Below, in pieces: positions 1-8,459 of a stretch of DNA of 64,000 nucleotides (within the stretch, counting starts at the first letter, position 1; each line of letters begins with the position of its first letter). The stretch spans positions 2,356,001 to 2,420,000 of the forward strand of contig OY969094.1 of the NCBI GenBank assembly GCA_963697695.1, written 5' to 3'. Both the position numbers and the translations under genes were made by a program. The DNA is from VRUE01 sp963697695 (GTDB lineage: Bacteria; Actinomycetota; Thermoleophilia; Solirubrobacterales; 70-9). The notes under the pieces are model-generated. The model had not been told where the DNA came from, ran no database searches, and worked only from the letters and a program-made list of their open reading frames with translations.

Positions 1-270
1 GATCTCTTTGAAGCGGTGCATCTCGGGCCGGTGGCCGAGCAGCGGCTCCAGCGCGTCGGTTAGCAAGACGAGGAACTCCTCCTCGCTGATCTCGCCTCGC
101 TCCATCTCGAACAGCGGGTTTTCGCCGTTCGCCTCGGTGGCCGCCTGCATCCCCTTGCCGAGCGCTTCGGTGGTGATCCCGGTCTTGTCCTGGAAGGCCA
201 TGAAGGACTGCAGCAGCGGCGTCGTCAGCACCCCGCCGAAGTCCGAGATGACTGCCTTGATCTCAGCCAT
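1..270 (-). CDS. HAD-superfamily hydrolase, N-terminal part (cut by window edge)
   Basis: Translation from an ATG at 270 gives about 90 residues that run off the left edge. The start MAEIKAVISDFGGVLTTPLL carries the HAD motif I in the D-F-G-G-V-L form typical of the epoxide-hydrolase N-terminal/YihX-like subgroup, where the second aspartate of DxD is replaced by glycine. The following helical stretch (ITTEALGKGMQAA, then MERGEISEEEF) fits the cap domain. Its start overlaps the stop of the upstream gene by 8 nt (263-270), so the two are probably translationally coupled. Substrate cannot be told; catalytic motifs II-IV lie outside the window. Confidence 0.85.
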   Translation of the reverse strand, partial: MAEIKAVISDFGGVLTTPLLQSFMAFQDKTGITTEALGKGMQAATEANGENPLFEMERGEISEEEFLVLLTDALEPLLGHRPEMHRFKEI

Positions 271-655
271 CGCCGTACACGACCTCGTAGTGGCCGAGGC
301 CCTCGCGGCCTTCGAGCGACCAGCGGAAGAAGGCGATCTCGCCACGCAGGCCGGGGTGGGAGATGGAGCTGGCGCTGATCAGCGTGCCGGCACCGCGCAG
401 CGGGTGTGCGTCCTCGTCGTCCAGCCAGAGCTCCAGCGTTGCCCGCCGCTGCACGCCGTCGGGCCCGTACTCGGTCGAGAGCAGCGTCTCGGAGACCTCC
501 ACCGGGGCGCCGTCGGGCCCGCAGAGGACCGCGGCGACCTCCTCCTCTCCGTGCCCCTTGGAGGAGGGGTGGCGCATGGCGCTGAGCGCCAGCAGCCCCC
601 CGTCGGAGAAGGCGATGCCGATCGACCGTCGCTGGATCTGTTCCGTGTCGCTCAT
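263..655 (-). CDS. conserved hypothetical protein, 130 aa
   Basis: I do not recognise a family. The ATG at 655 starts MSDTEQIQRRSIGIAFSD. An upstream in-frame start at 703 would run into the divergent gene's leader and is less likely. The protein is acidic with alternating beta-like stretches (IGIAFSDGGLLAL, EVAAVLCG, ATLELWLD, GEIAFFRWSL) and no signal peptide or membrane segment. It is divergent from the DUF59 gene (54 nt between starts) and overlaps the following HAD gene by 8 nt, so it is likely the first gene of a two-gene operon. Confidence 0.7.
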   Translation of the reverse strand: MSDTEQIQRRSIGIAFSDGGLLALSAMRHPSSKGHGEEEVAAVLCGPDGAPVEVSETLLSTEYGPDGVQRRATLELWLDDEDAHPLRGAGTLISASSISHPGLRGEIAFFRWSLEGREGLGHYEVVYGDG

Positions 656-709
656 CGAGGCGGGAAGCCTATTGGCCGCCCCGACATGAGGCCCGGTTAC
701 CATGGGCCC

Positions 710-1027
710 ATGTCAGAGAACGAGACAGCAGTGGTCCTCGAGGACGACGTCGTCGAGGCGCTCGAGGAAGTGATCGACCCCGAGCTGGGCCTCGACTTCG
801 TCTCCCTCGGCCTCGTCTACGACGTCGAGATCGAGAACGACGAGGTCTACGTCACCTTCACCCTCACCACCCCCGCCTGCCCGATCGGCCCCCAGGTCTC
901 CGAGCAGATGAAGGAGTTCGTCGGCGACCTCCCCGGCGTCTCCGCCGTCCACCCGAAGATGGTCTTCGACCCCCCCTGGTCCCCGGAGATGATGACCGAG
1001 GACGCCAAGTTCGCACTCGGCTTCTAG
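710..1027 (+). CDS. metal-sulfur cluster assembly factor, DUF59/MIP18 family (SufT-like), 105 aa
   Basis: The whole product fits one DUF59 (MIP18/PaaD/SufT) domain. The N-terminal helix is followed by EVIDPELGLDFVSLGLVYDV, the family's D-P-E/D-x-G-x-x-D-x-G-L-V pattern, and by TTPACPIGP with the conserved cysteine loop. The C-terminus is DPPWSPEMMTEDAKFALGF. Family role: Fe-S cluster assembly or transfer. In many actinobacteria it sits in the suf operon, but here suf lies 25 kb away. The start is the ATG at 710; the frame is open much further upstream but only as antisense of the neighbour. The last 15 codons are duplicated in diverged form at 16027-16071, marking the boundary of an inserted island. 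Confidence 0.9.
   Translation: MSENETAVVLEDDVVEALEEVIDPELGLDFVSLGLVYDVEIENDEVYVTFTLTTPACPIGPQVSEQMKEFVGDLPGVSAVHPKMVFDPPWSPEMMTEDAKFALGF
983..1027 (+). repeat. left boundary repeat (attL-like) = 3' end of the DUF59 gene
   Basis: 45 nt from CCGGAGATGATG through the stop codon TAG. By eye 38 of 45 positions match 16027-16071. Most mismatches are silent (GCA/GCC, CTC/TTG, TTC/TTT). Just downstream, 1048-1075 holds near-tandem GGTCATAGGG/GGTCATAAGGGG units, and 1070-1103 holds CATCCCCAT and CATCCCCACGG motifs that recur at 15959-15982 near the right boundary. Integration into the 3' end of a gene, with restoration of its end, is typical of integrative elements. The divergence means this is not a fresh perfect att repeat. 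Confidence 0.6.
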
Positions 1028-1160
1028 GCACGGATTGCGCGGTCATAGGGGGTCATAAGGGGTCAGTTTCATCCCCATCCCATCCCCACGGGCATCCCCA
1101 CGGATCAAGCATCGGGCCGTCTGGCTACGGTCGGTGTCGGCATGAACGACGAGGAGCTGA

Positions 1161-1880
1161 AAGCCGCAGTTATTCGCAGAAGCAGCCGAGCGCGACCGGT
1201 CCCAGACAGCGGCTCACGACGAGGCCCTCCGCTCGGAGCTGCGCGAGATGCCGAGCAAAGAGCTGGTTGCAAGACGAAACGACCTCAGCGATAGAGCGGC
1301 GGCCGAGGGCCGAGCTGCCGAAGCGCACAAGGAAGCGAGCGAGCGGCTCGACCTCTGCCAGCGCCACTACGAGAACATGGTGGCGCGCCGCGAAGCTGCG
1401 GGAGCGCTGCCACGCCGGGAGCGAAAGCGCGAGCTGCCGCATGCGATCGAGAGCGAGGAGAACTCCCACCAGCACCTCGAAGCGCAGCAGGCGAGAGTGC
1501 GCCAGCGTGAGCCGGTGTCTGAGGACGCAAGGCGCGAGCGGAAAGCCGCCCAGCAGGTTCTAGCCGAGCGCCGCGAGCTGGCGATCACCGCAGCCCGTAT
1601 CTCGCCGCCTCCCTACATCGCCCGGGAGCTGGGGGAGAGGCCCAGCGATCCGGCCAAACGCAAGGCATGGGAGCGCGGGCTCAAGACCATTGAGACCTTC
1701 CATCAAGACAACGGGATCACCGACAATCGACACGCGCTGGGAGAGGCGCAGAGAGGGCGCGAGCGTGCGGCTCAGGATGCGGCGCGAAGGAGACTGCGAG
1801 AGGCACAGCGGGAGCTTGGCAGAGGACCGCAGGCCGTCCAGGGGAGGCAGCGCGGGATCGACCTGGGGATCGGACGCTAG
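1161..1880 (+). pseudogene. conjugative relaxase (MobF/TraA-like) C-terminal remnant
   Basis: An open frame without a clear start (a stop ends at 1160) encodes a Glu/Arg/Ala-rich helical protein: LFAEAAERDRSQTAAHDEAL, then MPSKELVARRNDLSDRAAAEG (an internal ATG at 1248 could give 210 aa). Its C-terminal segment ISPPPYIARELGERPSDPAK, then ERGLKTIETFHQDNGITDNRHALG, resembles what I recall of the C-terminal tail of large actinobacterial MobF-type relaxases. The N-terminal relaxase and helicase domains are missing. An ATG at 1142 (MNDEELKAAVIRRSS) is in another frame, suggesting truncation plus frameshift. It is probably a trace of the element that built the island. Confidence 0.55.
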
Positions 1881-1977
1881 TTCTGACTACGCCGTCGCCG
1901 CTATCCGAACGCGAGAAGGGCATCGGATGTTTCAGGTTAAGCGAAGAAGCTAAAGCGGCGACAAATCCGGCAGCGCT

Positions 1978-2109
1978 CTAGGGAGTCCAATTACGCGGAT
2001 CGACGTTCTTTGACTCGCTCTTGTGCCACAGAATTTCCGAGTACCACACATAGAACTCGCCGAATCCAAGAAGGACGCCAACTAGCGTTAGAACAATCTC
2101 CAAAGCCAT
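1978..2109 (-). CDS. 43-aa single-pass membrane protein, candidate RHS immunity protein
   Basis: ATG at 2109, TAG at 1978-1980. The sequence starts MALEIVLTLVGVLLGFGEFY and ends VDPRNWTP. One hydrophobic helix (about residues 3-20) is followed by a short charged tail (HKSESKNVDPRN). It lies 25 nt behind the RHS stop on the same strand, the usual place for an immunity gene, and looks lower in GC than the core, as does the RHS tail. There is no strong Shine-Dalgarno, so coupling to the RHS gene is plausible. Known immunity proteins are often longer; it could also be an unrelated small membrane peptide. Confidence 0.5.
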   Translation of the reverse strand: MALEIVLTLVGVLLGFGEFYVWYSEILWHKSESKNVDPRNWTP

Positions 2110-2134
2110 CAATTAAGGATATCACGCATGGATG

Positions 2135-5100
2135 CTACGAGGGCGGCGTATACGCGCTGGTCTTGACGTAGGCCCACGGACGTTCACCGTCATTCCCTGA
2201 ACAGTAGGCTCCAGCCTTTAGCGCTGCCCAAGAGAAAGACAGAATATGCCCGAAAGCTCCCCAGGCATTAACCAGTACACACCAGGCCCATCCATTTGCC
2301 TTTGCGGCTGTCGCTTCGGGCAGAGAAAATACGTAGTCTCTGACTTTGGGAATGCAGGTTCCACCAAAAGCATCAATTAGCTCCCCACGAACGGGGTCAA
2401 TTTCGGTCTGTGGAATGCACGAGTTCCATGCGATTTTAGCGTCATCAGAGAGGAAGTCACGAAGGTTACGAATAACGTCTTTTACTGCCCGCAGTGTAAT
2501 GCGCGACGCTCCGGCCACCTTGGGTCTTCCCGTTCCGACTCGTGCTGCTCTGCGGGCCCCGCCTAGCCCCGCCTTACGCTTCTTGGCCTTCTCCCCGTCG
2601 AGATCAAAGCCGTTGACTGGATCACCCAAAGCGTACTCATAGGCATTAGCCGACCCACCCACTACTGGATCGACCGAGGTAAATCGCCCAATCCCTGGCA
2701 CATAGCTCCTAGCGCCCATCTGGATCACTCCAGAAGGAAGTTCGGTTCGCCTCTGCTTTCCCCCGAGCCAGCCGAACCTCGGAGCTACCCCTTGTTTGGG
2801 GTTACCGAACTCATCGAACTCGAAGGTAGCGGTGGGTTTCGTCGCTGTGTGGCTGAGGCTAGCGGTGGCGATCACATCGCCGTGCAGATTGGTCAACTGC
2901 AGAGAGGTTCCCGCCACACTATCTTTGATTGCCGCCAGTTCGCCGCCGATGCCCGTGATGTTGCGGGTCCACGTCCCAGCTCGTTCGGTCCAGGCTGGAG
3001 AATCAGAATTATTCGCGTAGTGGAAGACTTCGGTTCCGCTCACGCCACCCGTCTGAACCCGCTGGCGTTGACGCAGCATCGCGTCGAGCTGGAAGGTGTT
3101 CGTGATGCTGCCCTGAGACTGGGTGGCAACCATGTCGTTTGAGAAGTAGCTCGTCGTCAGCGTGCTGCCTCCTGCGTAGCTGGCAGGAACGCTTGTGGTT
3201 CTACCCCAATGGTCGTAAGTCAGCCCCGTGGCGAGCAGCCGGTCGCCAGCGTCGTATTTGTAGGTCTGGGTAGTTCCGGCGGACGTTGTGTTACAGACCC
3301 CGCCGATGCCAGGCCCCCTTGTGATAAAGCTGGTGCGGTTGGAGTTTTCGTCGTATTCGTAGGAGCGCGTTGTGCAGGAGCCGCCTTTCGGAGTGTCCTT
3401 GACCTGGGTGAGGCGCCCCGCGCCGTCGTAGGAATACTGCTGAGAAGACAGCGTGCTCGTCTGCGCTAGGACTTGGCCTGTGATCGAGCGTTCGGCGTCG
3501 AAGTCGAGCCAGGTGCATTCGGTCGAGCAACTGGTTGTCTTGACGTAGCTCAGATGGACTGGTTGGCCTGCCTCGTCATAGGTCGTGGTGGCAAGCAGGC
3601 CGTTGGGCAGACGCTGCTTGACCAAGTTGCCGTCGGCGTCGTATTCGGCGGTGAATTCGCCTGCGTGGGTGTCATAGAGTTCGATTAGCAGGCCCGAAGT
3701 CGGATCGTATTCGGGATATTGGATGCCCTTCCCGTCATTGATGATGACCGGCCTGGAAAGGAGGTCATAGGTCGTAGTGGCAGTGTTGCCGTCAGCGTCT
3801 TTGTGAGTGGTTACGCGGCCAAGTTTGTCGTAGGTAGTCGTTACGGCCTGGTCGTCGCAGGCTTCGCATTTGAAGCGCTGGGTCAACGGCCTGCCGGTCG
3901 TCGTGCTGTAAGTCATTTCGGTAGGAAGGATTGGTGTGCCGGCACCTTCCACTTTGCTGCCCATTGGGCGTCCGGCGGCATCGTAGGTCGTGGTCGTTTT
4001 GCGCACGTTCTGAGTAGATCCGCCAGGACTTTCGATCACTTCGGTTGGCTGTCCGAGGACGTTATAGGAGGCGTAGCGGGCGACCGGGAGATCGGGCTGC
4101 CCAGCAGTGCCTGGTTGTTTGGCGGGCATCACCTTGCAAGGAAGCTCGGCGAATATTTCGGACTTGCACTGGGGATCTGAGGGATCTTCGGCCTCGAAAT
4201 AGCGGACCACCGTGCTGCGCGCATCGCCGCCGTTGGGGTTAGCGGGAAGGCGACGTTCCGTCGGCAGGCCGGTTGCCGGGTCATACTCGGTATGGGTGCG
4301 CAGATTGAGATGGCCATTGCCCGCGTCGATAATTACGTCCGTAGGCTTTCGCAGCGCCCAGTCGTATTTGGTTTCAGTGACCTTCTGATCAACGTCTTCT
4401 GTCTGACCTTTGACCCGGGCGCCGACCGTTTCTGTCGTGGGCAGGTGGGGTTTTGGCGTGCCAGCGGGCGGTTCGGGTGCGAGGTAGTCGTATTGGATCG
4501 TCTTGTGCATCCGGGCTTCTACAAGCGAGCCAGACTCCAGGCGAACCTCATGCAGAGGACCCCATTCCTCTTTCATCTCAGTGCCGTCAGTTGAGAAGAG
4601 ACGTTTGGTGTCGAGTTCTTCGGACTTGGCTGCTGAGCCCGATCCTGCGGCCAGAGCGCGCAGGCGATTTTGCGCGCTGAGTTCGCGGATGACGTTGCCG
4701 TGTTCGTCGGTTTCGGTAGTCGTAATCGAGGGCGCTGTGGTGCCGGCGCCAGATGGCGTTGCGGTGTTGACCAGCAGGCCGTCTGGATCCATGTAGTAGA
4801 CGGTGGCACGCGAGTAGCTCGTCGGTGGGTTGGCTGGGATCTGGTCGGGCGGGAAGATCGCGGTCGCGTCAGTGGGAGCGTCTTTTTGGCCCCAGGTGGC
4901 AACAGCGGCCGGGCTGAGGTCGTAGGGGGTTTTGCTAAGCGGCACGCCGTAGGCGATCGTCGTCTGCGCTGTACTCGGACTGGCGAGAAGGCTCGGCCGC
5001 TTGACCCTGAGTAGGCGGCCACCTTCGGTTTCGGCTTTGCTTTCGTCGTATTCGAGCGTCCAAGGTTCCTCGCCAGGAGGGGTGATTTTGCGCAGGATGC

Positions 5101-7720
5101 CGTCGCTTGTGCCGTAGGTGTAGGTCTCTTTCAGGTTGGGCGTAATTCGCGGGTCCCAGGCTTCGATCAGGCGGCCCTGGGTGTCGTATTTGTAGCGGGC
5201 TATTTCCGATTCGACCATCGTGCCAGCGGTGTTTGCGCCGTAGAAGGTGATGCCGTAGAGGCGGTCGGCGAAGCTTTCGGGCGCTCCCCAATCAGTGGCG
5301 TCCTTGTAGGTGAATTCCAGTGTTCGGCAACCGACCGTCGAGGTGGCCAGCGTGTCGCCGCAGGGGATCTCGGGGGCCGAGGGGCCGATGATCCGCTTCA
5401 GCCGCCATTTGCCCCCGGCGGACTCATAGACCATCCGCGTCCTGTTGTTTTTGCCGCCGGTCTGCGACACAGAGGTCGGCACATACAGCGAGTTACCCGA
5501 GTGCATGAAGGTCGTGCGGTTTCCGTCGGCGTCGGTGAGCTGGAAGTCGGCCCCTGCTTTGCCCAGTATCCAGCCGCTCATCTCCGGCGGGGTTACGTAG
5601 CTCGTCCCCTGCACTTCGAAGACATATTCGTAGCTTTCGAGATCGGTGAGCAGGGCGTAGTCGCCGAAGCCTTCTTCTTTTTCTTCAGAGGTCGCCGCGA
5701 CATAGCGGAGATCCTGCCAGGAAGAACCCGCTGCTTCGACCGGTGCGGTTGTCGTCCAACCACGGCCGAGGATCGAGGTGTCGGGAGAAGGGCCGGGGTC
5801 GCGTGAGTTGGAGGTGCGGGAGAATTCCAGGGCGGAGCCGAAGGCCGGGATCGAGACATCGGTCCGGGCGACGGTGAGATTGCCGGTCAGCAGATTGACC
5901 GCGCCTGGTCCGACATCCGCGATGGCATCACGGGTACCGCCAGTGTTGCGGTTGACGTTCGCTTTGACCGGCAGGCTGACGCCGCCTTCTCCGGTGGGAG
6001 CGTTGAAGCGGGCTCTGATTTCGATCTCGCCGCCGCTTTTTTTCAGTTCTTCGGTTGCGTTTGCCGCATCGAAGTAGACAGGGGTGCTTTCCGTGTCAGA
6101 GACCGTCAGCGGCCAGCTCACTTCTTGGCCTCCTCCAGTGCGGGTGAGTTTGGTCGGCACGGTTTTGTAGGGGCCGGTTCCTCCTGTGCGGTACTGGAAG
6201 GTGACGCCCGTGGTCGACGTTCCCGCCCAGGCGGCTTTCAGCTTCAGCCAGCGGGCGGTGCGGGTGCCTTCTTCGGGTGAAGTGACTTTGCTCGTGCTCG
6301 GTGCTGCTGGGTCGTAGTAGACCTGCAGATAAGGACGGTTGGCAGTGAGTGCAGCGGCACTCGAGGCAAAGAGGACGAAGCGTTCGGTGCAGCTGGTCGG
6401 GCCGCAGACGCGCGATTTGTCATCGAGCAGCTTCACCATCAGGCTCAGGTCTTCGGATTTGGCGATCCATTGCTCTACTGCGGTGGCGGGTACGTTGAAC
6501 TGCCACCAGCCCGGCTGGGTGCCTCGCTGGGCGGTCGTGATCTGGCCGAGGCTCTGGGTGTAATCGCCGCCTTCGTTGGTCCAAAGTTTCATCGGGCCGT
6601 CGTAGCGGCTCCAGGTCGCTTCCCAGGTCCAGGGTTTGGGCACTTCGCGCAGCTCTACGCCGCTTGTGTTCTGTGCCCAGTCGAGCGAGTTGAGACCGAG
6701 GGTCGCGGAGGTCACGTAGGCGCTCTCGGGAATCGTGCTGGTATCGAAGCGCATCAGGGTCCGCGCCCAGTGGTCGTATTTTGCTTCGACTTTCGGCCAG
6801 TAGGCAGCCGAGAGGTCGGGCCTGCCCCAGGCGGCGCAGTCGCGCCAGCCGACTTCGCCTTTGGAGCCGCCGATCACGCAATCGAGGCTCGGGCCGACGA
6901 TTGCCATGCTCGGATCGAGCTTCACTGGCCAGACGCGCTCGGGCTGCGATAGCCAGTCGTGCTCGGCCTCGACCTTGAGTTGCCAGTGACCATCGGCCCC
7001 CGGCTCCAACTCGTAGTGGATCGCACGGGAGGTGGCTGGGATCGGAGCGCTGTCGGACATGACAGGTGCAGGCAGCACGACGACCGCTTTGCCCTCCTCG
7101 TCGCGGAAGTAGATCGCGCCGTCCTCTTCTAGAGTCGGTGTGAGGCCAGCAGAGGCGCTGAGGTCGAAGCTGTAGGTGGTGGGCTGGGAGAGGTCCGCAA
7201 TCTCGATGTTCTCCTTGATCCCGTTAGCTAGCCCTGTGATGTCGAAGGACACCTCGGCTTGCGTTGCCTCATAGCTGGCCGTTTTGCCTTCGAGTTCAAC
7301 CGCCTCAGCACTGGTGCCGACGAGCTGACTCGCGACCCACTCATCCCCTACCGAGAGGCGGATCGGATCGGCATCAACCTGTTCGGGGAGGCTCACATCG
7401 AAACGGTTCGGACCATTTGTGAGCGCCTGATCATCGGTCTCGTGAAAGCCAGTTCCGATCTGCTGCCATTCGCCTTCTGTATCGCGGTAATGGATCGGAG
7501 TCTCATAGATCCTTGCTTCGAGGGAGCCATCGGGGAGGCGGAAGGTTTGGGAGGTCGCTGTGCGCTTTGACTCAAGCTCGACAGGTGGATCATCGAGGGT
7601 CGCGGAAACACCGGGGGGCTCAGAAGCTGACTGATCGAACTCATCCGCTGCGAAGGCGATGCCTGCCCCAAGCACAAACAGCGCTGCGACTGCTGCTACC
7701 ACCAACCTGAACGCCTGCAT
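2135..7720 (-). CDS. secreted RHS/YD-repeat polymorphic toxin, 1861 aa
   Basis: Starts with a Sec signal peptide (MQAFRLVVAAVAALFVLGAG, cleavage after AFA near residue 24). An N-terminal beta-rich region of about 500 residues includes a Cys-containing DNRLRE-like jelly-roll segment. The RHS entry motif VGPGAVNLLTGNLTVARTDV follows near residue 600, then many YD repeats (YEYDENSNRTSF, YDAGDRLLATGLTYD, TTYDKLGRVTTHKD) and the RHS core GARSYVPGIGRFTSVDP...YALGDPVNGFDLDG near residues 1670-1710. After DLDG comes a roughly 152-residue variable tail with a Lys/Arg linker and five Cys residues. This is the standard polymorphic-toxin design, in which the YD shell encloses a releasable C-terminal toxin. 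The tail's coding DNA looks lower in GC than the shell, a sign of module exchange. I cannot assign the toxin activity. A GGGGAG Shine-Dalgarno lies 9 nt before the ATG. Confidence 0.9.
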   Translation of the reverse strand: MQAFRLVVAAVAALFVLGAGIAFAADEFDQSASEPPGVSATLDDPPVELESKRTATSQTFRLPDGSLEARIYETPIHYRDTEGEWQQIGTGFHETDDQALTNGPNRFDVSLPEQVDADPIRLSVGDEWVASQLVGTSAEAVELEGKTASYEATQAEVSFDITGLANGIKENIEIADLSQPTTYSFDLSASAGLTPTLEEDGAIYFRDEEGKAVVVLPAPVMSDSAPIPATSRAIHYELEPGADGHWQLKVEAEHDWLSQPERVWPVKLDPSMAIVGPSLDCVIGGSKGEVGWRDCAAWGRPDLSAAYWPKVEAKYDHWARTLMRFDTSTIPESAYVTSATLGLNSLDWAQNTSGVELREVPKPWTWEATWSRYDGPMKLWTNEGGDYTQSLGQITTAQRGTQPGWWQFNVPATAVEQWIAKSEDLSLMVKLLDDKSRVCGPTSCTERFVLFASSAAALTANRPYLQVYYDPAAPSTSKVTSPEEGTRTARWLKLKAAWAGTSTTGVTFQYRTGGTGPYKTVPTKLTRTGGGQEVSWPLTVSDTESTPVYFDAANATEELKKSGGEIEIRARFNAPTGEGGVSLPVKANVNRNTGGTRDAIADVGPGAVNLLTGNLTVARTDVSIPAFGSALEFSRTSNSRDPGPSPDTSILGRGWTTTAPVEAAGSSWQDLRYVAATSEEKEEGFGDYALLTDLESYEYVFEVQGTSYVTPPEMSGWILGKAGADFQLTDADGNRTTFMHSGNSLYVPTSVSQTGGKNNRTRMVYESAGGKWRLKRIIGPSAPEIPCGDTLATSTVGCRTLEFTYKDATDWGAPESFADRLYGITFYGANTAGTMVESEIARYKYDTQGRLIEAWDPRITPNLKETYTYGTSDGILRKITPPGEEPWTLEYDESKAETEGGRLLRVKRPSLLASPSTAQTTIAYGVPLSKTPYDLSPAAVATWGQKDAPTDATAIFPPDQIPANPPTSYSRATVYYMDPDGLLVNTATPSGAGTTAPSITTTETDEHGNVIRELSAQNRLRALAAGSGSAAKSEELDTKRLFSTDGTEMKEEWGPLHEVRLESGSLVEARMHKTIQYDYLAPEPPAGTPKPHLPTTETVGARVKGQTEDVDQKVTETKYDWALRKPTDVIIDAGNGHLNLRTHTEYDPATGLPTERRLPANPNGGDARSTVVRYFEAEDPSDPQCKSEIFAELPCKVMPAKQPGTAGQPDLPVARYASYNVLGQPTEVIESPGGSTQNVRKTTTTYDAAGRPMGSKVEGAGTPILPTEMTYSTTTGRPLTQRFKCEACDDQAVTTTYDKLGRVTTHKDADGNTATTTYDLLSRPVIINDGKGIQYPEYDPTSGLLIELYDTHAGEFTAEYDADGNLVKQRLPNGLLATTTYDEAGQPVHLSYVKTTSCSTECTWLDFDAERSITGQVLAQTSTLSSQQYSYDGAGRLTQVKDTPKGGSCTTRSYEYDENSNRTSFITRGPGIGGVCNTTSAGTTQTYKYDAGDRLLATGLTYDHWGRTTSVPASYAGGSTLTTSYFSNDMVATQSQGSITNTFQLDAMLRQRQRVQTGGVSGTEVFHYANNSDSPAWTERAGTWTRNITGIGGELAAIKDSVAGTSLQLTNLHGDVIATASLSHTATKPTATFEFDEFGNPKQGVAPRFGWLGGKQRRTELPSGVIQMGARSYVPGIGRFTSVDPVVGGSANAYEYALGDPVNGFDLDGEKAKKRKAGLGGARRAARVGTGRPKVAGASRITLRAVKDVIRNLRDFLSDDAKIAWNSCIPQTEIDPVRGELIDAFGGTCIPKVRDYVFSLPEATAAKANGWAWCVLVNAWGAFGHILSFSWAALKAGAYCSGNDGERPWAYVKTSAYTPPS

Positions 7721-7761
7721 CGAACGGTCTCCCCTTAGTTCGCTGATTTATCTTGCTGGCA

Positions 7762-7814
7762 GACAACGAGCGAGATGAGGAAACCCTGTCCATCGCCTCA
7801 TCCCGCTCGTTGTC
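7762..7814. promoter_or_regulatory. 19-bp inverted repeat hairpin in the leader of the RHS gene
   Basis: GACAACGAGCGAGATGAGG at 7762-7780 pairs with 7796-7814 with one mismatch, loop of 15 nt. It sits between a winged-helix gene (7855-8229) and the RHS start (7720), both on the minus strand. There is no clear U-run after it on that strand, so it is either an attenuator or RNA stability element in the RHS leader, or a terminator of the upstream gene. Confidence 0.5.
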
Positions 7815-7854
7815 CTATTTCTGACTAAGCACGCAGGAACCATGCCCATCCCTG

Positions 7855-8229
7855 CTAGCGCCTTACCGCATCTGTGAACGTAAAAAACTTCTCTTCTGCC
7901 CCCCGCACTTTCCGACCGCCCATCTCGTACACACAGCCACGTTTCGCTAGAGCGATCAGGTGGTACGAGAAGGATTTATGGCCAGTGATCCCGTCAAATA
8001 CCCGCTCAAGCTGAGTTGCGGATAGCGGAAGGTCGATGTATCGGAGCGCTTCGATGATCCAGATCTTTGTCGGATGAATGAAGGCGCAGAGAAGTGCGTC
8101 CCAGTCCAGATCCTCCCCTTCCCAATTCACCCCTTGGCTCCTTGGTTGCGAGGAAGATCTGTCGATAGGAAGTCGAAGCAAGCCATGAGAGGCTTGGTGT
8201 CTGACTGGGTGGGTGAGTTTCGTCTTCAT
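7855..8229 (-). CDS. winged-helix (ArsR-like) DNA-binding protein, 124 aa
   Basis: The region DALLCAFIHPTKIWIIEALRY, then LPLSATQLERVF, GHKSFSYHLIALAKRGCVYEMGGRKVRGAEEKFFTFT reads as an ArsR/HTH_20-type winged helix: an N-terminal helix with R-x-x-I-L-like context, a recognition helix SFSYHL and a beta wing KVRGAEEKFF. The ATG at 8229 was chosen because GAGGAG (8239-8246, minus strand) precedes it. A GTG at 8250 is the in-frame alternative. It lies directly upstream of the RHS gene and is a likely local regulator. No metal-binding Cys motif is seen. Confidence 0.7.
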   Translation of the reverse strand: MKTKLTHPVRHQASHGLLRLPIDRSSSQPRSQGVNWEGEDLDWDALLCAFIHPTKIWIIEALRYIDLPLSATQLERVFDGITGHKSFSYHLIALAKRGCVYEMGGRKVRGAEEKFFTFTDAVRR

Positions 8230-8290
8230 CGGGTGTGAAACTCCTCGCACGGCGGGCCGTTCGGCATCCGCACCAGGGCCAGCTATTTCC

Positions 8291-8336
8291 GCGCCCCGGA
8301 GGATTGCTGTGTGCGTAGCGACCTCCTCCGGGGCGC
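8291..8336. terminator. perfect 13-bp inverted repeat (likely terminator)
   Basis: GCGCCCCGGAGGA (8291-8303) and its exact complement (8324-8336) with a 20-nt loop, followed on the plus strand by TAAAA and on the minus strand by GGAAATAGC. It separates the two winged-helix genes. The 206-nt stretch 8251-8456 holds nothing else obvious besides the AGTACTA repeats at its end. Confidence 0.55.
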
Positions 8337-8430
8337 TAAAACCGGGGCAGCCCTACTGACGAACCGGGCGGTTATCCGATTTTGAGTAGTGCAGGGTTTC
8401 AGTTCGGTACTCGATAGGCAACAGAAATTT

Positions 8431-8459
8431 CGCCAGTACTAATTCTTTCGCTAGTACTA
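8431..8459. repeat. paired AGTACTA direct repeats (possible operator)
   Basis: CGCCAGTACTA (8431-8441) and CGCTAGTACTA (8449-8459) recur with an 18-nt period. A third, slightly shorter copy, CGCAGTACTA, is at 9201-9210 just upstream of the 19-aa ORF, next to the 12-bp palindrome AAGAAATTTCTT (9210-9221). The spacing of nearly two helical turns suggests a protein-binding site. The pair overlaps the 3' end of the regulator gene at 8457. Confidence 0.35.
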
